A stretch of DNA of 64,000 nucleotides, taken from contig NC_064042.1 of the NCBI RefSeq assembly GCF_932526225.1, forward strand, positions 2,525,001-2,589,000, written 5' to 3'. This document shows, one piece after another, positions 11,501 to 36,229 of this stretch. Both the position numbers and the translations under genes were made by a program. Under the pieces are notes generated by a model, which worked only from the letters and a program-made list of their open reading frames with translations, was not told the DNA's origin and did no database searches. Numbering within the stretch: position 1 is the first letter of the stretch; each line of letters starts with the position of its first letter. Source of the stretch: Nematostella vectensis (Eukaryota; Cnidaria; Anthozoa; Actiniaria; Edwardsiidae).

Positions 11501-13221
11501 AGGAGTTTGCACGTGCTGCGATCCTATATCGGCCACTCAACCAAGCCATGGCATCTCGTTTCACCTCCGCAAAACAATCAGACGAACTATCTTTTTCAGA
11601 TCCTGTAAGCGAGAAGGTTATGGACAAGTCAGACCAATTTAAAGCTGCTGAAAAGAAGATGTTTGGGGCCTTGACGCGTGAACGATTTCAGTGGCACCCA
11701 GACAGGGTGTTATGTAAGAGGTTTAATATACCGGACCCCTATCCTGGCTCAGGGGTGGTGGGCGTGCCCCTGACTCAGCAGGCGGGACGGGGTTGGAGGG
11801 ATAAACCGGAAAGTGTGCAACTTAAGGCTATTCTTCCGACCTCCGCATCTATGGGACAGAAAGAAGCCTCTTGCGCAGGGCATGTCGATTTCGTGGTGGA
11901 AGCTAGTCTGGGAGAAAAAGTTCGTTCAGAAAAGGCTGGTAATGATAAGGAACATCAAACATCCAGTACTAGCGGCGATACTAGAGCTTGCAATGCTGAG
12001 CCTGATGCTGACACGAGTACTGGGAAATCCTCCGCGTTACTATCAGGGTTCCAATCACTTGCTCAAAGACATAAGGCAACGGAGAAAGCCGTAGATGGTA
12101 TTCCAGGAAGCAGCGGCGCAGGTAAGGTGGGTGATTCCTCACAAGAGAGTGGACCTGTTGCTGATAGCAACGTGGTCCAAAGGCCGTCCATGGACATCTT
12201 TAAGGCAATATTCGCCGAGAGCTCTTCAGATGAGAGCGAACAAAGCGACTCTGAGCACGAGAACACGAACGAAAGTCGTTCGACAGTCGGGCCAGAGCCA
12301 GAGCAGTCGAGACTGTCGGTCATACCCGAGCCCAAGCACGAGGTAATTACGAACTTTCCACGAACATCGACGATAGACATCGGGGAGAGTTCGGTTAAAG
12401 AATCTAATGAGCTTGATAATAATGCTAAACAAGATGGTAAATCTTCTATATTGGGTTTGCGAACGAAAGATTTGGAATCTGACGCTCAAAGAACTGATTT
12501 TGATATTCCAAAGATTCAGTTCTCCTTACCGTCCAAGACAAAGAAACCTTCTGATACCGAGGCTTACGGACCTGCGCTTCCACAAAGTTCGGTTCCAGTT
12601 AGTTCCAAACAATGCGTCAATACTATAACAATTAGTAAGGTTTCCGCCGAGAGATCGGACGAGGATGAATACGTAGAAAGGACTGTGAAAAAGAAAAGCC
12701 ATAAAAACAAGACACGCAATAAAACTGACACGGATTCGAGCGACGTGGATACTGGAAGACATGTTAAGCGCAAGGAGAAAAAGAGAAAGGAAAAAAAGAG
12801 ACGCCGGGAAAAAGATAGCAATGAAAAGACAAGAGTTTCCAAGTCAAGCAAAAATTTCAAGGCAGCCGAGAGTGAAAAAAAGAAGAGAAAGAAGAAGAAA
12901 AAATATAGAGGTCATTCATCTGATTACAGTACGAGTGACGATAGCTCCGACGGTGAACGCCGAGAGCGTAGCACCAGTAGAAAAGACAAGAAAAAGAATA
13001 AGAAAGCTCAGCGAGAGTATTCAGACACCAGTAGCGGTAGTGAGGGAGAAAGTGATAGCAGGGATAATAGGGCCAAAGAACGGGCAAGTGAGAAAAGCAA
13101 ATTAAGCGATAAAAGTAGGACAAGTGAGAATACACCTGATCCGAAAGAGATCATGAATAAGCTAAATAACATCCGGGCTTTCAAAGAACAAAGACGCATG
13201 CGTGCTTCTGATTTCATGTGA
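8524..13221 (+). CDS. GPATCH1: G-patch domain-containing protein 1
   Basis: Four exons: 8524-9060, 10205-10432, 10551-10713 and 11003-13221. The total is 3147 nt, 1048 residues (human is about 930). The N-terminus (MADSDDEDFVYLGTAFK) and FMDEEDLGEFGIAP match the family's conserved opening block. A glycine-rich G-patch (GWREGQGIGPRVRQNKKK) ends exon 1. Exons 2-3 hold the FAPKDV and FGTGVFEEEDDDVYA blocks. Exon 4 starts with KFYPPPVIPRDYHPF, then a SURP-like segment (FKPFAKDPAKQERYERFL), an LxREREREEFARAA block, the conserved KKMFGALTRERFQWHPDRVLCKRFNIPDPYPGS stretch (positions about 11651-11750), and a long acidic and KKRK/RS-rich tail. The protein acts with the spliceosome in the nucleus. Intron 1 contains a CACTA-like element. 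Confidence 0.96.
9109..9684. mobile_element. CACTA-like non-autonomous TIR element in GPATCH1 intron 1
   Basis: The ends form a long imperfect inverted repeat: CACTAGTCA at the left and TGACTAGTG at the right, each followed inwards by ACCCCCACCCCCATGGTCCC or its complement. The 576-bp interior has no ORF but several G/C runs (GGGGGTGGGGG). Termini beginning CACTA suggest the EnSpm/CACTA group. I could not find a convincing target-site duplication. Confidence 0.65.
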
Positions 13222-13283
13222 TTGCGCCCGCGTGACACATCGTTATTAGGGTAGCGGATTTATCTTGGGAAGTAATATTTTGC

Positions 13284-13289
13284 AATAAA
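13284..13289 (+). terminator. GPATCH1 poly(A) signal
   Basis: AATAAA, 63 bp after the GPATCH1 stop codon, followed by a T/G-rich stretch. Confidence 0.75.
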
Positions 13290-14460
13290 GTATTATTGAT
13301 TATTGATGGAGGGTTTTTGTGAAAGTATTCAAATGCAAGTTCGTAGAGAATTAAAACTTGCTCTGAACCACCCTCTCCCCAACCCCTACTCTGCAAAAGT
13401 ACAAAAATGTTATCATTGTTTTCACCACCACCCTGGTAGGCATCTTATAATTTAAGAAAAAAAAGCTTGGAGTAGCCCTCCCCTTGGCCCTTTTGGGAGC
13501 TCTAGGACTATTGTCATCGTAACAAGAGTGGCAGCGTAAAGCTTTACGGCTAAGCTGGAGATTTCGGCCCCAGCACCGTTACCAAGCGAACTACACAACA
13601 CAAAGGAACCTGAGGTACCCGCGCATTAATGGGGAGGCAATAACCAGGATCCGGATATCTGGGTCTTTCCACGCTTGCGCCTCTTGGGAATAGATGTGTT
13701 GATATAGTAATGTAGTGATTTCCTCATCATGTGCAGCACACTACGACCTAGGTCTACATTACTGCCTTTAGCATTAGTACTTCTTTGTCCAGTCAAGCAC
13801 GTGCATATGACATTTTTTGTGACCATAACAACAAAAGCAAGCTACATTACAATGCACGCAACCTAGGATGCTTTGTGTTATTTCGTTTTAGAAAACACTG
13901 TGAATAAACCTCTCGTTTTAAACTACTCTCGGCGAATTTCTTAGGAGCATATTCAGATTCTAAGGTTCATATTTTCCTTGGCACAGCCATCGGTTGTGGG
14001 GGGACTTCAACCTAAATATAGTCCAAGAATTATAAATAATGCGATTTGAAGTGTAGAGTCTCACACACTGTAATGACGCACTTTGTAATAAAAAAGCTTA
14101 CGCACTATGCTATAAAATCTGACGCATATAAAGCTAGAGTCGGGATTTAAATAAAACGCGGTATCACAGCCATTTTATCGCTCGTCGGTGTTTTCTTTCT
14201 TCTTCACTTGACTTCGCCGCTCAGACAAACAAAACAGTCAAAATTATTATTCAGGCATTTAGCTTTCTGTGTATTTGTAAAAAGCCCCTTTTCTTTCTCT
14301 GCAGGAATATAAAGCGCTCTAGCGGGTTGCCTGTGTAATTACGCACGGCATGACGGGACGGATCGACGTAAACAGACGGTTCCATGACAACAAAAGACAG
14401 AAATGGCGGGTTGTAGCACATAGTAAACTTCCTCGCCTGGTTTCTTTATTTTACTCTACA
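13290..14460. other. Intergenic region upstream of IQCG/DRC9
   Basis: No coding-looking frame. The last 300 bp presumably hold the IQCG promoter. A 5' UTR exon of unknown start ends at 14489 with the donor CAG|GTAAGC. Confidence 0.4.
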
Positions 14461-14678
14461 GAACTACAAGAAAACAACCTGGAATACAGGTAAGCTACCG
14501 ATCTCTTGGATAAGTAATACCATTTACCAATATGTGTATGATTTTTCTGAAATTGTCCTGTTTTTCTGGCTCTTTGCGACAAGGCTCAATGGTTCATAAG
14601 CAAAATAAAAGTTTTTCTTCGTGTTTAGTTATTTATTTGTTTTTGATTGCTTCGATGTTTCCCATCCCTAGCGGAAAC

Positions 14679-27761
<13,083 letters not shown>

Positions 27762-27818
27762 ACGAATAGATACCAACTTCATCTGATCTTATTGTACCCA
27801 TCATGTTTTTTTGTGTAA

Positions 27819-27824
27819 AATAAA
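27819..27824 (+). terminator. IQCG poly(A) signal
   Basis: AATAAA 58 bp after the IQCG stop codon. The 29-bp array begins about 130 bp later. Confidence 0.75.
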
Positions 27825-27954
27825 GTTACTTACCCATTTTCCAATGCATGATGGATAACTTATTTCTTTTTAAATTCCAAATGGGTTTAATTCACCCAAA
27901 AAAGGCTACCCATAACTCACCCCATTACATGTTTCTTAAAGCCTCACTTAAACA

Positions 27955-30665
27955 AACACCCCACCGCAAGCCCCATGTACACAAACACCCCACCGCAAGC
28001 CCCATGTACACAAACACCCCATCACAAGCCCCATGTACACAAACACCCCATCACAAGCCCCATGTACACAAACACCCCATCACAGGCCCCATGTACACTA
28101 ACACCCCATCACAAGCCCCATGTACACAAACACCCCATCACAAGCCCCATGTACACAAACACCCCATCACAAGCCCCATGTACACAAACACCCCATCACA
28201 AGCCCCATGCACACAAACACCCTATCACAAGCCCCATGTACACAAACACCCTATCACAAGCCCCATGTACACAAACACCCCATCACAATCCCCATGTACA
28301 CAAACACCCTATCACAAGCCCCATGTACACAAACACCCCATCACAAGCCCCATGTACACAAACACCCCATCACAAGCCCCATGTACACAAACACCCCATC
28401 ACAAGCCCCATGTACACAAACACCCCACCGCAAGCCCCATGTACACAAACACCCCATCACAAGCCCCATGTACACAAACACCCCATCACAAGCCCCATGT
28501 ACACAAACACCCCATCACAAGCCCCATGTACACAAACACCCCATCACAAGCCCCATGTACACAAACACCCTATCACAAGCCCCATGTACACAAACACCCT
28601 ATCACAAGCCCCATGTACACAAACACCCCATCACAATCCCCATGTACACAAACACCCTATCACAAGCCCCATGTACACAAACACCCCATCACAAGCCCCA
28701 TGTACACAAACACCCCATCACAAGCCCCATGTACACAAACACCCCACCGCAAGCCCCATGTACACAAACACCCCACCGCAAGCCCCATGTACACAAACAC
28801 CCCATCACAAGCCCCATGCACACAAGCACCCCATCACAAGCCCCATGTACACAAACACCCCATCACAATCCCCATGTACACAAACACCCCATCACAAGCC
28901 CCATGTACACAAACACCCCATCACAAGCCCCATGTACGCAAACACCCCATCACAAGCCCCATGTACACAAACACCCCATCACAAGCCCCATGTACACAAA
29001 CACCCCATCACAAGCCCCATGTACACAAACACCCCATCACAAGCCCCATGTACACAAACACCCCATTACAAGCCCCATGTACACAAACACCCCATCACAA
29101 GCCCCATGTACACAAACACCCCACCGCAAGCCCCATGTACACAAACACCCCATCACAAGCCCCATGCACACAAGCACCCCATCACAAGCCCCATGTACAC
29201 AAACACCCCATCACAATCCCCATGTACACAAACACCCCATCACAAGCCCCATGTACACAAACACCCCATCACAAGCCCCATGTACGCAAACACCCCATCA
29301 CAAGCCCCATGTACGCAAACACCCCATCACAAGCCCCATGTACACAAACACCCCATCACAAGCCCCATGTACACAAACACCCCATCACAAGCCCCATGTA
29401 CACAAACACCCCATCACAAGCCCCATGTACACAAACACCCCATTACAAGCCCCATGTACACAAACACCCCATCACAAGCCCCATGTACACAAACACCCCA
29501 TCACAAGCCCCATGTACACAAACACCCCATCACAAGCCCCATGTACACAAACACCCCATCACAAGCCCCATGTTCACATACACCCCATCACAAACCCCAT
29601 GTACACAAGCACCCCATCACAAGCCTCATGTACACAATCACCCCATCACAAGCCCCATGTGCACAAACACCCCATTACTAGCCCCATGTACACAAACACC
29701 CCACCGCAAGCCCCATGTACACAAACACCCCATCACAAGCCCCATGTACACAAACACCCCATTACAAGCCCCATGTACACAAACACCCCATCACAAGCCC
29801 CATGCACACAAACACCCCATCACAAGCCCCATGCACACAAACACCCCATCACAAGCCCCATGCACACAAACACCCCATCACAAGCCCCATGTACACATAC
29901 ACCCCATCACAAGCCCCATGTACACAAACACCCCATCACAAGCCCCATGTACACAAACACCCCATCACAAGCCCCATACACACAAACACCCCATCACAAG
30001 CCCCATGCACACAAACACCCCATCACTAGCCCCATGTACACTAACACCCCATCACAAGCCCCATGTACACAAACACCCCATCACAAGCCCCATGTACACA
30101 AACACCGCATCACAAGCCCCATGTTCACAAACACCCCATCACAAACCCCATGTACACAAACACCCCATCACAATCCCCATGCACACAAACACCCCATCAC
30201 AAGCCCCATGTACACAAACACCCCATCACAAGCCCCATGTACACAATCACCACATCACAAGCCCCATGTGCACAAACACCCCATCACTAGCCCCATGTAC
30301 ACAATCACCCCATCACAAGCCCCATGTGCACAAACACCCCATCACTAGCCCCATGTACACTAACACCCCATTACTAGCCCCATGTACACAAACACCCTAT
30401 CACAAGCCCCATGTACACAAACACCCCATTACAAGCCCCATGTACACAAACACCCCACTGCAAGCCCTATGTACACAAACACCCCATCACAAGCCCCATG
30501 TAGACAAACACCCCATCACAAGCCCCATGTACACAAACACTCCATCACAAGCCCCATGTACACAAACACCCCATCACAAGCCCTATGTACACAAACACCC
30601 CATCACAAGCCCCATGTACACAAACACCCCATCGCAAGCCCCATGTACACAAACATCCCCGCCTA
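27955..30665 (+). repeat. 29-bp minisatellite, about 93 copies, downstream of IQCG
   Basis: 2.7 kb of contiguous 29-bp units: ACAAACACCCCATCACAAGC then CCCATGTAC. Point variants include CACCGCAAGC, CCCTATC, CACAATCCC and ATGCACAC. No forward frame contains a stop, so each of the three frames reads as the same cycling 29-residue peptide (up to 982 residues). These are not genes. Confidence 0.97.
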
Positions 30666-31643
30666 ACCCAAGCGCCATCAACGCACAAATGTGCCTCGCC
30701 ACCTACACCAACCATCCCAGTCCCCATTTAGACACACCTCTCCCCATTTGTAGCCCCTTTTACACACACAACCCACTGTCCCCTGACCCCACTTAGTGCT
30801 CCCTTTGAATAAGTTGCCCTTTTCTCCCCTCCCTAAACCACACAAATATAATAATTGGTTGCTAAAACCAGCATTTTTACATGTACATTTCAGTGTACAG
30901 TATTTTAACAAGACTGGCTACAGTTGCTCAGGCATAGCTTGAACAGAAATCTTGTGAAATCAGGTTAAATACAGTAAATATGTGAAAAAAAAAACTCAAG
31001 AGCAAATGCAGGTGAATACAGAGAATGTTAAAAATTAGGCTGGTGATGAGGTCCAAAATCTTGTGACACCCGCCTAATGCGGGTGAGTTGACAGCTATGC
31101 TCAGGGTGTGCACATGTAGTTTGTGCAAGCTTTTGCAAGGGTTTTTTTACATGAACAGTAGGGACGTCAATGCAGCCAAAAAATATAAATAAAGGTGGGC
31201 GCAAATGCATAATGAAAAGAAAATGCCACAGTGACTATTTTCTTTTTTAAATGTAAGTAAATATCCACTAGCCTAAGATGAATTTGTTAATAATTCTGTA
31301 TTTTAGAAAAAGTTATCAAAAAATTGTTTTTGTTAACGAGACTATTGTTCCAAACTTACAATTTTTTTTATATTTTTTTGCGAAATGTTGAAGTCCTTAT
31401 CATGATTCTAATAATTAGTCCTTTATAGACAATTTTACAGTGGATTTAATAATGGTTAATGTGGTGTTTTGACCGCCCTCCTGTGTCACTATGTTAATAA
31501 ATCATGAGCATTTAATGTATATGTGGAGGTCAAAATATGTTTCAAAATATTTTTAAAAAGAGCCGTGTTCATAAACCAGACTATTGAATTATGGTGCATC
31601 TCTTCTACCCTGAAGAAGTCTTATTTTTCTTTAAAAAGACAAG
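30666..31643. other. Unique intergenic sequence
   Basis: About 1 kb, AT-rich, without coding-looking frames or recognisable elements. It ends at the LTR retrotransposon. Confidence 0.4.
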
Positions 31644-31781
31644 TGTAATAAGTTGACTTGAAGGCTTTTTATTCACCTATTTTATTAACACAATACAAAA
31701 CATGGCGGACTACACGAGGAACTCCATCCGGGTGCGCATGTGCGAAAGATATGCTAATTAACCGGAAGTAAAACTACAACA
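31644..31781 (-). repeat. 3' LTR of the gypsy element
   Basis: 138 bp, apparently identical to the copy at 36092-36229. In element orientation it starts TGTTGTAGTTTTACTTCCGG and ends CTTATTACA, and it contains AATAAAA strings that could act as a poly(A) signal. Confidence 0.96.
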
Positions 31782-31926
31782 TCCCCTTCTCTAAGCTGAA
31801 AAGCTGAAAAATTACATGAGTACAAATGTGACTGGTAGTGTCCAATTAGGGGTGTAAAAAAAAAATAAAGAACTTTGCAGTACTAATAATAACATAGTTC
31901 AATATCTAATGTTTGTGTAGCAAATG

Positions 31927-34900
31927 CTACAAGTTCAGTCTGTCTGGGGGCTTCACTGTCCGTGTTGATCTGCGTAATGGTGGACCACTTTGGGTAGGTG
32001 TGGACTTCGCAGGGGTACCAGGTGTAGACGTCCTTGGCTCTGTTGGGGGTTGGTTGCCGTTAGGTGCTGGTTCTGCTACAGGCTCGTAGTCATCAGTAGC
32101 TGAGGTATTATTCAAGCTTAGTTTTTCACCTGTGGGACGAATGTGTCTGCGGTTTCTGGTGAGAGTACTGCCATTGGCCATGTCCACAATGTGCGAGCGT
32201 GGGGTTGGCGCAGCGGCTCGAACTATTCCTGGCTCCCATTTGGAGTTGAGGGGGTTGAAGACTCTGACAGCGTCCTGAGGGTAGACAGGCTGTAGACACT
32301 TGGAAGTCCTGTCGTAATATGATTTCTGTCGGTCTTGTCTGGCTTGCAGCTTGACATTGGCATCATAGTCAGGTTTGTTCAGTAGTGCATGCCTGGAAGT
32401 AGCTGGCAGGTTAGACTGATATATTCTGGAATTTAGCAACTCTGCTGGTGATGGCAGGGTGTGACCCAAAGGGGTTGTTCTCAGGCACAGCATGGCTAGA
32501 TGTGGGTCTTGCCCTGATTCCTTGCACTTTTGAAGGAGATCCTTGACAGTTTGCACATTTCTCTCTATGAAGCCATTAGCCTCCTTGTAGTATGGGCTTG
32601 TAGTTGTATGAATAAATCCATAGGTGCTGCTGAAAACCTTGAATAGAGCAGACGTAAACTGGGTGTCATGTCCTGTGACAAGTTTGTCTGGTATGCCATG
32701 TTCCTCAAATATTCCTTTGAGGTGAGCGATGACAGTAGATGATTGGATGTTAGTTAGCTTGCGCACAATTGGGAACTTACTGTAGTAATCAGAGAGTAGT
32801 AAGTATGGTGAACCGTTCCAGGAGAACAAGTCAGATGCTAGGGTGTGCCAGGGCCTTGGTGGAACATCATGAGGCATTAGCGGTTCTTTAGTGTTCATGG
32901 ACTGATTATGCTGACAGGGAGCACAACTCTTGACCATGTTGTCGATGTCGGCATTGATGTTCGCCCAAAAGACTGATCCCTTGGCTCTGAGCTTGCATTT
33001 TTCCGCACCCTGGTGTGCATAGTGTAGCTGCTGTAGAACATCTGGTTGCAGGGTCTTTGGAATTACAATTCGGGTACCCTTCAGGACCAATCCATCGGCG
33101 ACAGTAAGTTCGTCACGATAGTTCCAGTATGGGTGTAGTAACTCAGGGCATTCAGCTCTTTTGTTTGGCCAACCTTGGGCGATGACGGCACGAAGTGAGT
33201 GAAGTGTTGTGTCCTTCCTCGTCTCCTCTTGGATCTGCGTTATCCTAGTAGGGCTAGCATTGAGGTGCAAGTGTAGCTCATGTATAGAGACATCAAGTCC
33301 AGCGATAGTGTCACCGGGACTTGGGTTAAGTCGTGAGAGGGCGTCGGCCAGGGGTATGTCCTTCCCTGGGACATATCGAATGTCGATGTCGTATTTCTGT
33401 ATCCGCAGCATCATCCTGGCAATGCGGGGTGGCGCGCTGGCCAGATGCTTTTTGAATATTGCCTCCAGTGGCTTGTGGTCCGTGTGGACCTGGACGTGGC
33501 GTCCATAAGCGTAGTAGTGGAATTTCTCGAGACCATGGACGACTGCAAGCATTTCCCTTTCTATGTTGGAGTACCTCCTCTCGGTTTCAGTGAGTAGCTT
33601 ACTTCTGTACTCCACAGGGCCTTTATCTTGGATGAGTGTCGCGCCGAGGCCACGTTGAGATGCATCCACCTGGATTACGACAGGCTTGGTGCTGTCGAAA
33701 TACTGCAGCGAGGCTGGCGATGTGATGAGTTTCTTGATGTCATCTACAGCTTTCTGGTGTTCTGGGCACCACTGGAATTGACTACTTTTCCTTGTCAAGT
33801 CCCAGAGGACCGCTGCTGTTGAAGCGAGGTTGGGTATGAAACGGCTAAGGTATTGCGTCATACCTAGGAAGACTTGGAGATCTGTGAGGCTCGTTGAAGG
33901 ATCCATGTTGTTGATGGCTTCAACCTTAGCAGGGTCAAGTTTCAGACCATCTGCACTTAGGGTGTGTCCGAAGAAGACAAGTTCCTTGCTGGCAATTTTG
34001 CATTTGTCAGCATTGAATTTCAGACCAGTTTCACGGGCACGCTCCATTACTGCTTTCAGGTTATGGTCATGCTCCTTACGGTTGCGTCCGTAAACAACTA
34101 TGTCGTCTGTGATGCCTGTCACCCCAGGTAAGTCACCAAAGGTTTCATCGACCTTCTTTTGGAAGATGTCCTGAGCACAAATCAGACCAAAGGGTAGCCG
34201 TAGGAATCTGAATCTTCCATGGGGAGAGTTGAATGTTGTATAGAGTGAGCTTTCCTGGTCAAGCTTTATGTTCCAATAACCGCTGCGGGCGTCAACTATG
34301 GAGAAGTACTCGGATCCACTTAGCTTTGATAAGACTTCATCAAGAGTGGGTGTACGATGATGTGGACGTTTGATGGCGCAGTTGAGGTCCTTTGGATCAA
34401 GGCAGAGTCGTATGGAGCCATTCCGCTTTGTGGAACAGACTAGCGAGTTGACCCAGTCAGTGGGTTCATCAACCTTGGTGATGATTCCTTGCTGTACGAG
34501 GGATTCCAACTCCTTGCGCAGAGGCTCCTGAAGTGCTTCAGGGACTCGTCGTGGCGGGTGAACCACAGCGGGTACTGTAGGGTCAAGTGTGATATGGAAC
34601 TCTCCGCTGAAGCATCCGATGCCTTCGAAGCAGTCAGCATACTGTCTTAGTAGAGCTGCCTTTGCCTCAGGGTCATCCTTGGGTACTTGAGCTGGTCGTA
34701 TTTCGGCTGGCTCAGCCTGGTCTTTGCTTAGACTGTGGTTAAGGGTTACAAGCTTCATTGCAGTACATGTGGGTAGTCCTAGGATTGTAGGTCCTGTCGT
34801 GTTTACAACATGAAATTCATGAGGGCTGGACTGACCGTTATGTAGTAAAGTGAGGTTGCAGGTACCGTAGTGTTGTACTTCATGGCCTCCATATGCTGTT

Positions 34901-36003
34901 ATCCTTGTATCTGATGGGGCTAAGCTGAGGGGCTTGCCGTCTATGTCGCAGAGTGACTCTGGATAGATGTGCTTGTAGTTGCTTAATGGGATCACATTTC
35001 CTTCAGCACCAGTGTCAATCTTGCATAATAGTGGTAGTGTCCCGTTACTCGAGTTAACCTGTATGTTGACGAGCGCTTGAGTGATCTGTCGAGACATACT
35101 ATCAATGGTCAGAGAGTGAAAATATAACTGTGGGGAATCTAGGGGCTCAGGTGTAGTGCTAGCATTCTCATTGCTGAGGGTGTTTATCTGTTGCTTTGAT
35201 TTGTTCCGGTTTCCCCGCCTGCCTCTTCCCCTCGGGGTGGGACCTTGGGGTTTGGTGGAACGGCAAACCTTGGCCCAGTGGTTTGGTTTCCCACAGTTGC
35301 TGCATTTTGTTCCGTTTGCGGGGCACAGGGATTTTTGTGTCACATTATGGCTAGTGCCACAGTTCCCACAAGTTTGTATTTGTTTATTTTCACGTGAGTG
35401 TGTCTTGGGATGTGAAGAAGGGCTTTTGTGGGTTGTTGCGTGTACAGGTATAGTGTTTGTGCCTCTAATATCTTGTAACTGAGCCGAAGTGGCTTCCTCA
35501 GTCCTGGCTATGTCTATTGCCTTAGCGAGCGTTAGAGTTTTGTCTAACTCGAGGAGTTTAGCCTGGACACGTGGGCGGCGAGACCCGAAAATTAGAGCGT
35601 CAATAATGTGTTCGTCTACATTATCATACCTGCATTCGCTGGCTAGCAATCTTACTTTCTTTATAAATGAATCCACTGGTTCATCGTCCTTTTGCTTCAG
35701 AGTGCGTAGTTTAAATCGTGCTAAGCGAAAATTGCTCTTGGGGGCGACGTATTCTTCAAACTTCTCCCAGTAAGTTGACAGCTTTTTCTTCTCGTCTGAG
35801 GTTAGCGACCACGTAGAAACTAATTCAATTCCTTCTTCTCCCGTCCATATCAACAGATAACTGACCTTTTCTTCCTCCGATTTGGACTTAAGCGGGCCAG
35901 AAAAGTACAATTCGACGGTTGCCTTGAACTTTTTTAGCGCTTGTTGAAGATCGGTTGCATTCCAGTCCATACGAGGGCTAGTGAGTCCAGTGAGTTCGGC
36001 CAT
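31927..36003 (-). CDS. Gag-Pol polyprotein, Ty3/gypsy type, single ORF
   Basis: 1358 residues, uninterrupted. Order of parts: a gag-like N-terminus; a zinc-knuckle region at about 212-247, the second knuckle being CSNCGKPNHWAKVC; aspartic protease DTGAEG at about 330; reverse transcriptase at about 480-690 with FSIVDARSGY and the catalytic ITDDIVVYG at about 631; RNase H with VIQVDASQRG (about 776), TDHKPLEAIF and PLADALSRL; integrase with an HHCC finger (H993/H996, C1027/C1030) and a DDE core (D1058 in ASDLF, D1113 in GHDTQF, E1147 in NGFIERN). The integrase string GHDTQF departs from the usual SDNGxQF, but the Asp is kept. Gag and Pol share one frame, so no frameshift is needed. The C-terminus is Pro/Thr-rich, without a chromodomain that I can see. 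Confidence 0.97.
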   Translation of the reverse strand: MAELTGLTSPRMDWNATDLQQALKKFKATVELYFSGPLKSKSEEEKVSYLLIWTGEEGIELVSTWSLTSDEKKKLSTYWEKFEEYVAPKSNFRLARFKLRTLKQKDDEPVDSFIKKVRLLASECRYDNVDEHIIDALIFGSRRPRVQAKLLELDKTLTLAKAIDIARTEEATSAQLQDIRGTNTIPVHATTHKSPSSHPKTHSRENKQIQTCGNCGTSHNVTQKSLCPANGTKCSNCGKPNHWAKVCRSTKPQGPTPRGRGRRGNRNKSKQQINTLSNENASTTPEPLDSPQLYFHSLTIDSMSRQITQALVNIQVNSSNGTLPLLCKIDTGAEGNVIPLSNYKHIYPESLCDIDGKPLSLAPSDTRITAYGGHEVQHYGTCNLTLLHNGQSSPHEFHVVNTTGPTILGLPTCTAMKLVTLNHSLSKDQAEPAEIRPAQVPKDDPEAKAALLRQYADCFEGIGCFSGEFHITLDPTVPAVVHPPRRVPEALQEPLRKELESLVQQGIITKVDEPTDWVNSLVCSTKRNGSIRLCLDPKDLNCAIKRPHHRTPTLDEVLSKLSGSEYFSIVDARSGYWNIKLDQESSLYTTFNSPHGRFRFLRLPFGLICAQDIFQKKVDETFGDLPGVTGITDDIVVYGRNRKEHDHNLKAVMERARETGLKFNADKCKIASKELVFFGHTLSADGLKLDPAKVEAINNMDPSTSLTDLQVFLGMTQYLSRFIPNLASTAAVLWDLTRKSSQFQWCPEHQKAVDDIKKLITSPASLQYFDSTKPVVIQVDASQRGLGATLIQDKGPVEYRSKLLTETERRYSNIEREMLAVVHGLEKFHYYAYGRHVQVHTDHKPLEAIFKKHLASAPPRIARMMLRIQKYDIDIRYVPGKDIPLADALSRLNPSPGDTIAGLDVSIHELHLHLNASPTRITQIQEETRKDTTLHSLRAVIAQGWPNKRAECPELLHPYWNYRDELTVADGLVLKGTRIVIPKTLQPDVLQQLHYAHQGAEKCKLRAKGSVFWANINADIDNMVKSCAPCQHNQSMNTKEPLMPHDVPPRPWHTLASDLFSWNGSPYLLLSDYYSKFPIVRKLTNIQSSTVIAHLKGIFEEHGIPDKLVTGHDTQFTSALFKVFSSTYGFIHTTTSPYYKEANGFIERNVQTVKDLLQKCKESGQDPHLAMLCLRTTPLGHTLPSPAELLNSRIYQSNLPATSRHALLNKPDYDANVKLQARQDRQKSYYDRTSKCLQPVYPQDAVRVFNPLNSKWEPGIVRAAAPTPRSHIVDMANGSTLTRNRRHIRPTGEKLSLNNTSATDDYEPVAEPAPNGNQPPTEPRTSTPGTPAKSTPTQSGPPLRRSTRTVKPPDRLNL

Positions 36004-36091
36004 TTTCCTTGTGTAAACTTGCTAGATTTCTCGTAAAATACCGACCTGGTATGTTTGAGAGTGATTTTCCTTCAGTTTGCTTCTGACACCA

Positions 36092-36229
36092 TGTAATAAG
36101 TTGACTTGAAGGCTTTTTATTCACCTATTTTATTAACACAATACAAAACATGGCGGACTACACGAGGAACTCCATCCGGGTGCGCATGTGCGAAAGATAT
36201 GCTAATTAACCGGAAGTAAAACTACAACA
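36092..36229 (-). repeat. 5' LTR of the gypsy element
   Basis: 138 bp, the partner of 31644-31781. The primer-binding site abuts it at 36091 and reads leftwards. The Gag-Pol start codon lies 88 bp further in. Confidence 0.96.

Larger units (their letters stand above)
31644..36229 (-). mobile_element. Complete Ty3/gypsy-type LTR retrotransposon
   Basis: The 4586-bp element is bounded by two 138-bp direct repeats (31644-31781 and 36092-36229) that I read as identical, with TG...CA ends. It is flanked by a perfect 5-bp duplication ACAAG (31639-31643 and 36230-36234). On the minus strand, TGGTGTCAGAAGC follows the 5' LTR directly and fits a tRNA-primed binding site. A polypurine tract AGAGAAGGGGA sits directly before the 3' LTR. 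A single uninterrupted Gag-Pol ORF fills the interior. The LTRs are short for this group. Intact ends, ORF and matching LTRs indicate a young, possibly active copy. No envelope-like ORF is present. Confidence 0.97.

Noticed and set aside
27848-30796. Open frames of 568-982 codons rich in His/Pro/Thr
   Set aside because: Produced by the 29-bp tandem repeat in all three forward frames. No promoter, codon bias or splice signal was seen.
35156-35773. Plus-strand open frames opposite the gypsy element
   Set aside because: Antisense shadows of the Gag-Pol frame.
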